Shown here piece by piece: positions 6,249 through 11,305 of a stretch of DNA of 11,305 bases. Source of the stretch: DATAXV01 sp036272915 (GTDB lineage Bacteria > Chloroflexota > Dormibacteria > Dormibacterales > Dormibacteraceae). The notes beneath the pieces are model-generated. The model saw only the letters and a list, made by a program, of their open reading frames with translations, searched no databases and was not told the DNA's origin. Numbering within the stretch: position 1 is the first letter of the stretch; each line of letters opens with the position of its first letter. The DNA lies in assembly GCA_036272915.1 (NCBI GenBank), contig DATAXV010000168.1:1-11305 (forward strand), given 5' to 3'. A program made the position numbers and the translations under genes.

Positions 6249-6353
6249 GTGAACACGCTCCCCCCACCGCCCGGCGACCGGTGCGCCGCACGTTCTCGCG
6301 GAGCCTGCCCTACCCCCCACAGGCCCGCCCTCGACCGGAGGGCGGGCCGATGA
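6249..6353 (+). CDS. 34-codon upstream ORF / leader peptide coupled to the alcohol dehydrogenase
   Basis: This small ORF starts with GTG (6249-6251), 10 nt after a GGAGG (6234-6238), and ends with TGA at 6351-6353, overlapping the dehydrogenase start as ATGA. It begins about 45 nt after the predicted transcription start, so it lies wholly in the leader. The peptide is hydrophilic, rich in Arg and Pro, and has two Cys; it begins VNTLPPPPGDRC. PPPPG is the kind of polyproline run that slows ribosomes and needs EF-P. The likely role is translational control of the next gene, since a ribosome reaching the end of the uORF must pass through the hairpin holding the dehydrogenase Shine-Dalgarno. Against it: GTG start, a rather long spacing and GC-rich sequence in which open frames come easily. 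I do not recognise the peptide. Confidence 0.5.
   Translation: MNTLPPPPGDRCAARSRGACPTPHRPALDRRAGR
6322..6348 (+). promoter_or_regulatory. 11-bp hairpin enclosing the Shine-Dalgarno of the alcohol dehydrogenase
   Basis: GGCCCGCCCTC (6322-6332) pairs perfectly with GAGGGCGGGCC (6338-6348) around the loop GACCG. The dehydrogenase Shine-Dalgarno GGAGGG (6337-6342) lies in the 3' arm and the ATG begins two bases after the stem. An upstream weaker hairpin, GCCTG (6303-6307) with CAGGC (6320-6324), has a C-rich loop and shares bases 6322-6324 with the main stem, so the two compete. No T-run follows, so this is more likely a translational gate than a terminator. Confidence 0.7.
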
Positions 6354-7372
6354 GGGCGGCGGTCCTGGAGCGCTACGGGGCCCCGCTGCGCATCGAGGAT
6401 CGGCCCGACCCCGTGGCCCGCACCGGAGAGGTGCTGGTGAAGGTCAGGGCCAGCGGCATCTGCCGGTCGGACCTCCGCGTGATCGACGGCGCCTTCCCCG
6501 ACATCGAGCTCCCGCGCGTGCTCGGGCACGAGATCGCCGGCTTCGCCGACGGGATCGGCGAGGTCCTCGTCTACGGGAGCTGGGGATGCGGCACCTGCAG
6601 CTGGTGCCTCCGCGACGAGGAGAGCCTCTGCCCCAACGCCAGCGAACCGGGCTGGACCCGCGACGGCGGCCACGCCGAGTACGTGGTCGTGCCCTCGACC
6701 CGCTTCCTGGTTCCCCTGCGCGGGCTGGATCCGGTGCGCGCCGCGCCGCTCGCCGACGCCGGCCTCAGCGCCTACCGCGCCGTCCGCCGCGGGATCCCCT
6801 GGCTGGTCGAGCCGTCGACCGCGGTCGTCATCGGCGCCGGAGCCCTCGGCCAGTTCGCCGTCCAGTACCTGAAGATGCTGACCGGGGCGACCGTGGTCGT
6901 CATCGACCCCTCCCCCGTCCGGCGGCGCCGCGCGCTCGAGCTGGGTGCGGACCAGGCCACCGCCCTGCCCCGCATCGCGTCGGGGGAGCGGCGGGAGACG
7001 GCGCAGGCGGTGTTCGACTTCTGGGGCTCCGACCAGACCCTGCGGCTGGGCCTTGGTCTGGTCCGCCGGGCCGGCGTGCTGGTCCAGGTCGGCGCCGACG
7101 GCGGCACCTCCGAACCCGACCCCTCCCACGTCGAGCCGCCCCACGCCCGCTCCGGCGGACGGGTCTACTTCGGCATGGGCCTGGTTCCCCGCGAGGTGTC
7201 GCTGACGACGTCGGTCTGGGGCTCCTACCGCGACCTGCGCCGGGTCCTCGAGCTGGCCCAGAGCGGGCTTCTCAAGTGGGACGTGGAGGCGGTGCCGCTG
7301 GCCGGCGCCAACGAGGCCATGGCCCGGCTCCGGCGGGGTCAGGTCCGGGGACGGCTGGTCCTGACCCCCTGA
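6350..7372 (+). CDS. Zinc-binding alcohol dehydrogenase (medium-chain dehydrogenase/reductase family)
   Basis: This 340-aa MDR enzyme oxidises an alcohol or reduces an aldehyde with NAD(P). Catalytic zinc ligands are Cys38 (SGICRSD), His60-Glu61 (LGHEIAG) and probably Asp137 (LADAGLSAY), where many relatives have Cys. The structural zinc site is complete: Cys80, Cys83, Cys86 and Cys94. The Rossmann motif is GAGALG (162-167), and Asp186 in VVVIDPS favours NAD over NADP. Only about 20 residues separate His60 from Cys80, against about 30 in well-known members, so the loop carrying the usual GDRV segment is shortened. The ATG at 6350 has GGAGGG 7 nt upstream and overlaps the stop of a 34-codon uORF; longer in-frame starts lie before the predicted transcription start. 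A LexA box in the promoter suggests DNA-damage induction. It converges on the Rieske-protein gene, 25 bp away. The substrate is unknown. Confidence 0.9.
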   Translation: MRAAVLERYGAPLRIEDRPDPVARTGEVLVKVRASGICRSDLRVIDGAFPDIELPRVLGHEIAGFADGIGEVLVYGSWGCGTCSWCLRDEESLCPNASEPGWTRDGGHAEYVVVPSTRFLVPLRGLDPVRAAPLADAGLSAYRAVRRGIPWLVEPSTAVVIGAGALGQFAVQYLKMLTGATVVVIDPSPVRRRRALELGADQATALPRIASGERRETAQAVFDFWGSDQTLRLGLGLVRRAGVLVQVGADGGTSEPDPSHVEPPHARSGGRVYFGMGLVPREVSLTTSVWGSYRDLRRVLELAQSGLLKWDVEAVPLAGANEAMARLRRGQVRGRLVLTP

Positions 7373-7397
7373 GCCGCGATCGGTCCGGCCGGGCTGA

Positions 7398-9122
7398 TCA
7401 GACCGTGTCGACGTCCTCGTACAGGGCCTCACCGCGCTGCAGGCGGAGGGCGATGTCGTAGGTCTGGCCACGGCCCCGTGGGGTCGGGTAGTGGGCGGCG
7501 AGGTACCGGGCGCAGCCGAGCAGGAGGAGGTCGCCCGCCTGCGCGTCGAGCTGGCCCAGCTGGCGCAGGGTCGCCTCGTACATCTGGGCCTGGTGGAAGG
7601 TGGTGTCCTCGCGGTAGAGGGCGTGGCCGAGCGCCCGGATCACCTCGTCCCGCCTGCCCGCGGCGAGGGCGTCGACGACGAGCTGGCCGACCCTGTCGAC
7701 CTGGCCCTGCGTGTCGAGCGCGTTCAGGATCGCCTCGCCGCCGGCTTCCTCGCCGGTTGGCCTCGGCACCGCCCGGCTGGGCACGTTGAGGAAGCGCTCC
7801 AGCCAGATCGCCGCGGCCGCGTCGAGCATGCCCCTGGCCACGAGCGACGAACCGCTGCGGCGGACGGCCTGGTCCACCGCGTTGGCGTAGGTGAAGCCGT
7901 GGAGCACCGTCTCCCAATCGCTGAGCTCGTTGGAGACCGGGAAGTGCACCGCCCGCAGGGATCCGGCCAGGGCGACCGCCGAGGACAGCTCGGCCGCCGG
8001 CACGCCGGAGCGGAGCAGGCGCAGCATCGTCTCCATCGTCTCCCCCGGCTCGCCCTCCAGGATCCGCTCGGCGAGCTCGAGGTGTCCCGACCACTCCCGC
8101 GCCTCGACCGCGGGGAGGGCGACCAGCTCCGCTCCCGCCTCCCGGACCAGGGCGGCGACGTCGAGCGGATGGCGCCAGCTCGAGGACTCCTCCATCCGCT
8201 GCGCGCCGACCAGGATCGGCACGACGGAGGCGAGGGTCTCGGCGGCGTGCTCCCATCCGATCAGCTCGAGCAGCTCGAAGGCCTTGTTGGCGTGGTCGAG
8301 GGCGTGGCCGCCGTTGAGGTAGCGATGGTCGGTGGCGGCGGCGAAGACGAGCTCGGCGACCTGGGGCGGCTTCAGTTCGCCGACCGCGGTCGCCAGCGCC
8401 CGCTCGGCGGCCTCCTGCTCGCGGACCTCGACGAAGTCGCGGAACCACTCCCGGTAGCGGCCCCGTTCGCGGCCACCCGCCTCGAGCGCGGCGACGGCGA
8501 AGAGGGGTGCCTGGCCGGACGTGTCGTCGGCGACGTGGATGAGGCCGTGATAGAGCGCCAGCGGGCGGTCGGCCTCGTCGAGATGGGGCAGGACGCGAGC
8601 CCCGGCGACGAGCACGGTGAGCCCCGGGCTCCAGCCGGCACAACGATAGCGAAGCCCGAAGCGCGCCGCCTCCGACACCGCCTCCTCGACCGCTCCCGCC
8701 CTGACCAGACCGATCGCGCTCTTGGCGAGGCCCAGGCTGAGGTGGTGGCGGAGGCCGGAGTCCAGCCGCTCCAGCCAGTAGGAGCGCTGGTCCCGCGCCA
8801 TCGGCCGCGGGTCGAGCCAGACGTCACCGTCGCGGACCTCGACCTCATGGAGCTGGGCGTCGTCGGCGAAGAGATCGAGCGTGCAGCCGCTGGCGAGGTC
8901 GAACTTGGCGTGGTGCCAGTGGCAGGTCAGCAGGCCATCCTTGACCGATCCGCGGCGGAGCGGGAAGCCCATGTGCGGACACCGGTTGTCGAGCGCGGCG
9001 ACCCTGCCCTCGTGGGCGATCAGGAGCACGGTGCGCCCGCCGACCGTGGCCACGCGCATCCCCTCCCGTCGGAGCTCGTCGAGCGAGCAGGCCCGCACCA
9101 TTCCAGACGTTTCCACCGCCAT
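7398..9122 (-). CDS. Rieske [2Fe-2S] domain protein with a large uncharacterised helical C-terminal domain
   Basis: This is a 574-aa protein. Residues about 8-105 form a Rieske ferredoxin-like domain with both cluster motifs, CPHMG (Cys48, His50) and CHWH (Cys67, His70), 16 residues apart, so it should bind a [2Fe-2S] cluster. The remaining 460 or so residues are helical and without membrane spans. They contain no aromatic-ring-hydroxylase signature but have several histidine clusters: YHGLIH (192-196), DHRYLNGGHALDH (266-277), WRHPLD (318), VHFPVSNE (393) and LHGF (408). These look like possible metal ligands. The layout faintly recalls questin-oxidase-like (DUF4243) proteins, but that is only an impression. 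An oxygenase or other redox enzyme fed electrons by the Rieske cluster is the simplest inference. The ATG at 9122-9120 is fixed by AAGGAGGT, 6 nt upstream, the best ribosome binding site in the window. Confidence 0.88.
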   Translation of the reverse strand: MAVETSGMVRACSLDELRREGMRVATVGGRTVLLIAHEGRVAALDNRCPHMGFPLRRGSVKDGLLTCHWHHAKFDLASGCTLDLFADDAQLHEVEVRDGDVWLDPRPMARDQRSYWLERLDSGLRHHLSLGLAKSAIGLVRAGAVEEAVSEAARFGLRYRCAGWSPGLTVLVAGARVLPHLDEADRPLALYHGLIHVADDTSGQAPLFAVAALEAGGRERGRYREWFRDFVEVREQEAAERALATAVGELKPPQVAELVFAAATDHRYLNGGHALDHANKAFELLELIGWEHAAETLASVVPILVGAQRMEESSSWRHPLDVAALVREAGAELVALPAVEAREWSGHLELAERILEGEPGETMETMLRLLRSGVPAAELSSAVALAGSLRAVHFPVSNELSDWETVLHGFTYANAVDQAVRRSGSSLVARGMLDAAAAIWLERFLNVPSRAVPRPTGEEAGGEAILNALDTQGQVDRVGQLVVDALAAGRRDEVIRALGHALYREDTTFHQAQMYEATLRQLGQLDAQAGDLLLLGCARYLAAHYPTPRGRGQTYDIALRLQRGEALYEDVDTV

Positions 9123-9128
9123 CGTCAG

Positions 9129-9136
9129 ACCTCCTT
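9129..9136 (-). promoter_or_regulatory. Near-perfect Shine-Dalgarno for the Rieske-domain protein
   Basis: AAGGAGGT on the minus strand, 6 nt before ATG 9122-9120, is almost fully complementary to the 16S 3' end. It fixes the start of the Rieske-domain protein and rejects the longer reading frame that runs upstream to 9392. It stands out because most genes here have weak or no Shine-Dalgarno. Confidence 0.85.
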
Positions 9137-9195
9137 CCGGGCGCCGCGGTTGGGGTTCACTCCCGGTCAGCTTACGATCGCCGGCGCGGGCCGGC

Positions 9196-9213
9196 ATCGG
9201 CCGAACGGCCGAT
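9196..9213. terminator. Hairpin after the glycosyltransferase gene (possible terminator)
   Basis: ATCGGCC (9196-9202) and GGCCGAT (9207-9213) form a perfect 7-bp stem with a 4-nt loop, 22 bp after the glycosyltransferase stop on the minus strand. There is no T-run. It is the only clear structure in the 112-bp gap (9123-9234) apart from the Rieske-gene ribosome binding site. A weak minus-strand TAAGCT (9174-9169) could be a -10, without a convincing -35. It may end the glycosyltransferase transcript or act as an operator. Confidence 0.4.
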
Positions 9214-9234
9214 TGCGCCGGGCGACTCCGGCGG

Positions 9235-10659
9235 TCACATGTGGGTGAAGATCGCGTCGACGAGGAAGCTCTCGACGGTGTTGCCGATGGCGATGAAGCC
9301 AAGGGCGAGGCCGCCGGCCCAGACCGCGACCTCCTGCCAGAGCCGGCTGCTCCCCCGCCAGGCGGCGATGGCGGCCGGGACCAGCACGGCACCGGCCACG
9401 ATCACGAGGAGCGCGGGGCTCGGCACCCAGCCTCCGGCGGTCCCGCCCAGCCACCAGTTGGTGGCGGTGGCGCCGCCCAGGACGAGCAGGGCGGTGAGGG
9501 CCGCCAGCGACCGTTCCCTGACCGCGTACCAGGCCAGGCAGCCGGCGCCGAGGTAGACCTCCGGGTAGATGATCACCTTGTACCAGCCGTACTGCTCGAC
9601 CTCGGCCTGGCCCGCCATGAGCAGCATCGTCGCCGCATAGGCGAACGCCGGCCAGACCAGGAACAGCTCGCGACGCCAGTTCCGCCGGGAGAGGAACATG
9701 GCCAGGCCGATCCAGCCCAGCAGCCACCAGCCGTCCTGCAGATCGCGGTTGATGCCGGAGGGGAAGGCGAGGTACTGGAAGGCGCCCATGACGCCCTCGC
9801 GGTGTGCCACCTGCTCGGACCAGATGACCAGGAAGAGCTGCCAGTCGACGATCCAGCCGTAGATCACGTAGAGGGCCAGCCCGGCCACGGTTCCGGCGAG
9901 CACGGCCAGCGCGCTTCGCCAGTGGCCGAAGGCGAAGAGGATGACCAGGCAGATCCCCCCCACCGCGACCCCGGACACCTTCATGAAGGGGGTGGCGGCG
10001 GCGAACAGGACCAGGAGGCCGAGCGAGACCGCGCCGGGCCGGCCCTGCCGGACGATCCAGAGCGTGAGCAGGAGCGAGGCCAGCAGCAGAACCGCCTGCA
10101 GCGACTCGGGCTCGCCCTCGCGGCCCATCAGCACCGCCGCCGGCGAGGTGGCCAGGAGCAGGGCGGCGACGAGCGAGGCACGGCGGTCGATCAGCTGGCG
10201 GCCGAAGAGGTGCAGCAGCGGAACCGTGGTCGCGCTGAAGATCACGGGCAGAAAGCGCACCTGGGCGGGCGTGACCTGGGTCATGGTGCGGTCGCCGAGC
10301 AGCCAGGCGAAGCCGCCCAGAATGTAGCCGAAGAGCGGCGGATGGTCCAGCCAGTCGTTGACCATCGGGTAGGTCTTCCCGAAGTCCCGGAACACGGTGT
10401 GGCTCGCATAGCCGGGGAAGTACGACCAGCTGGTGGCGGCGTGGTGGACGATCAGGTTCAGCCCCAGCCAGGCGAACTGGAGCTCGTCGTCGTTGTCCGT
10501 GATCAGCGGCGCGGCGGTGTCCCGGTGCAGCCGCAGGAGCAGGCCGAGGAGCGCGACGGCGGCGAGACAGACGATCTCCCAGCGCGGCCAGTGGCGGCCT
10601 CCGACCTCCTCCCCCTCGGCGATCAGCCCGGACTCAGGACGCTTCTTTGACTCGGACAA
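9235..10659 (-). CDS. GT-C fold membrane glycosyltransferase (PMT/ArnT-like, family 39/83 type)
   Basis: This 474-aa integral membrane protein has about 11-12 hydrophobic segments from residue 27 to the C-terminus. GT-C enzymes of this type transfer a sugar from a polyprenyl-phosphate donor to an acceptor on the outer side of the membrane. The first periplasmic loop has the acidic signature ITDNDDELQFAW (Asp55, Asp57, Asp58, Glu59), followed by NDWLDHPPLF (101-110) with the usual HPPL, and GREGEPESLQ (179-188), corresponding to the conserved R...PE segment of the family. The start is taken as TTG at 10659-10657, which overlaps the preceding gene by 26 bp. No Shine-Dalgarno is present and no ATG or GTG suits the N-terminus, so coupled translation is likely. 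Donor and acceptor are unknown. The flippase gene elsewhere in the window handles the same type of lipid-linked substrate. Confidence 0.87.
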   Translation of the reverse strand: MSESKKRPESGLIAEGEEVGGRHWPRWEIVCLAAVALLGLLLRLHRDTAAPLITDNDDELQFAWLGLNLIVHHAATSWSYFPGYASHTVFRDFGKTYPMVNDWLDHPPLFGYILGGFAWLLGDRTMTQVTPAQVRFLPVIFSATTVPLLHLFGRQLIDRRASLVAALLLATSPAAVLMGREGEPESLQAVLLLASLLLTLWIVRQGRPGAVSLGLLVLFAAATPFMKVSGVAVGGICLVILFAFGHWRSALAVLAGTVAGLALYVIYGWIVDWQLFLVIWSEQVAHREGVMGAFQYLAFPSGINRDLQDGWWLLGWIGLAMFLSRRNWRRELFLVWPAFAYAATMLLMAGQAEVEQYGWYKVIIYPEVYLGAGCLAWYAVRERSLAALTALLVLGGATATNWWLGGTAGGWVPSPALLVIVAGAVLVPAAIAAWRGSSRLWQEVAVWAGGLALGFIAIGNTVESFLVDAIFTHM

Positions 10660-11305
10660 CCGTGTAGCCCTGGCTGCGATACACGACCGAGCCCTGGGCT
10701 TCCCAGTAGCTCACGCTGCCATGGTAGCCCTGCAGCTCCTGCGGTCCGAGGACGACGTAGGCGACGTGGAAGCGCCGGGCCAGCCGCGCGGTGCCCGGCT
10801 TCCCGGCCAGCATCGTCTCCACGTCCTCGGTGCGCTCCGACCATCCGGGGAGTCCGTAGGTCCAGAGCCAGCCCGGATAGCCCGAGACCACGCGTCTGCC
10901 GGCGAGGGTCGGGATCGGCTCATTGTTGACGGGCGCGACCAGGAAGATCGCGGTCCGCGGCGTGTGGGTGCGCACCCAGGCGGCGACCTGGATTCCGCCC
11001 GGGTCGGTGAACAGGAACGTGTTCTGCGAGGTGTCCAGGGACCGGTCCAGATCGAGGCTCCCGGCCAGGCAGAGGAGCACCACCAGGACCGCGGTCAGGA
11101 CCATCCCGCCCCGGCTGTGCTGCCAGAGCCGGACCAGCAGGGCGGCGACGGCGATCGAGCCGACCAGCGCCCAGTAGGCGAAGAACTTGGTGTTGTCCCA
11201 GTCCCAGGGCTGGAAGACGACCAGGTTGGGGATCAGGAACCAGAGCCAGATCGGAGCCAGCCGCGGGGCCAGCCCCTGGGGCAGGATGCGGCGCCCGAAG
11301 GTGGC
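10634..11305 (-). CDS. C-terminal part of a GT-C-like integral membrane protein (5' end beyond window)
   Basis: The open frame continues without a stop to the window edge, giving 223 visible C-terminal residues; an internal ATG at 11104 is not the true start. The visible part begins with amphipathic residues, then a helix WLWFLIPNLVVFQPWDWDNTK (the PWDWDNTK segment recurs in some bacterial GT-C membrane proteins), two more helices (about residues 43-60 and 68-81), and a soluble C-terminal domain of about 140 residues. That tail has FLFTDPGGIQVAAWVRTH, LAGRRVVSGYPGWLWTYG and FHVAYVVLGPQEL. This is the typical end of polytopic glycosyltransferases in which a periplasmic domain follows the last span. 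It overlaps the next GT-C gene by 26 bp, so both are probably made from one mRNA and may act in one glycan pathway. Family assignment is moderate because the catalytic N-terminus is missing. Confidence 0.75.
   Translation of the reverse strand, partial: ATFGRRILPQGLAPRLAPIWLWFLIPNLVVFQPWDWDNTKFFAYWALVGSIAVAALLVRLWQHSRGGMVLTAVLVVLLCLAGSLDLDRSLDTSQNTFLFTDPGGIQVAAWVRTHTPRTAIFLVAPVNNEPIPTLAGRRVVSGYPGWLWTYGLPGWSERTEDVETMLAGKPGTARLARRFHVAYVVLGPQELQGYHGSVSYWEAQGSVVYRSQGYTVVRVKEAS

Noticed and set aside
6260..6318. Possible 6C RNA motif, because two runs of six cytosines occur in the leader.
   Set aside because: Only the second run sits in a hairpin loop; the first has no matching stem. The gene context also differs from what I recall for that motif.
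6182..6349. Longer N-terminus for the alcohol dehydrogenase, starting at ATG 6182.
   Set aside because: That ATG lies inside the LexA box, upstream of the predicted transcription start, and the extension does not look like MDR sequence. ATG 6350 has a Shine-Dalgarno.
7373..7397. Terminator between the convergent dehydrogenase and Rieske-domain genes.
   Set aside because: The 25-bp gap has only a short CCGGCCGG self-complementary stretch, with no proper stem-loop or T-run.
6215..7471. Minus-strand frame of 418 codons opposite the alcohol dehydrogenase.
   Set aside because: The plus strand has all zinc-ligand and Rossmann motifs. The opposite translation lacks domain character.
7491..9248. 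Long plus-strand frame of 585 codons opposite the Rieske-domain gene.
   Set aside because: The minus strand has the Rieske motifs and an AAGGAGGT ribosome binding site; the plus-strand translation is low complexity.
8881..10650. Long plus-strand frame of 589 codons opposite the glycosyltransferase gene.
   Set aside because: The minus-strand frame encodes well-formed membrane helices and GT-C motifs, while this one is hydrophilic and repetitive.

Overview
This is an 11.3-kb piece of a very GC-rich bacterial chromosome. It is densely coded, with short intergenic gaps, GTG and TTG starts, ATGA overlaps and few strong Shine-Dalgarno sites. Together with GlgE and an actinobacterial/Bacillus-type LexA box, this suggests a Terrabacteria lineage (Actinomycetota, Chloroflexota or a related soil phylum such as Dormibacterota). 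The phylum is inferred, not proven. I see no rRNA, tRNA, CRISPR array, transposase or prophage gene.

Left block, minus strand (4251 down to 1): a Wzx-like flippase, a small alpha/beta hydrolase joined to it by an ATGA overlap, an uncharacterised 285-aa protein, an inositol-monophosphatase-family phosphatase, and the N-terminus of GlgE maltosyltransferase, which runs off the window. The spacing fits one transcription unit. A 21-bp perfect dyad lies at the start of the unknown gene, and a pair of octamer repeats lies just upstream of glgE.

Divergent from it, on the plus strand, is a membrane-anchored C39-like cysteine peptidase (4273-5073). Only 21 bp separate the two starts. That gap holds overlapping, nearly symmetric -10 elements that could fire in both directions and give nearly leaderless mRNAs. 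The peptidase gene converges on a glycine oxidase (thiO-like) gene on the minus strand.

The most striking part is 6169-6353. A near-consensus sigma-A promoter (TTGACC, 17 bp, TATACT) has a perfect LexA/SOS box (TCGAAC-ATGC-GTTCGA) filling its spacer. It leads into a transcript with a Shine-Dalgarno-equipped 34-codon upstream ORF containing a PPPPG motif. The uORF stop overlaps the start codon of a zinc-type alcohol dehydrogenase as ATGA. The dehydrogenase Shine-Dalgarno lies in a perfect 11-bp hairpin that a ribosome on the uORF would have to open. The layout predicts a DNA-damage-inducible, translationally coupled dehydrogenase, which I do not recognise as a classical SOS gene.

Right block, minus strand (11305 down to 7398): the C-terminal part of a membrane protein, probably a GT-C glycosyltransferase; a second GT-C glycosyltransferase overlapping it by 26 bp; then, after a 112-bp gap with a hairpin and from its own strong ribosome binding site, a 574-aa protein joining an N-terminal Rieske [2Fe-2S] domain to a long histidine-rich helical region of unknown function. 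Flippase, two GT-C enzymes and GlgE together point to cell-surface polysaccharide and alpha-glucan metabolism.
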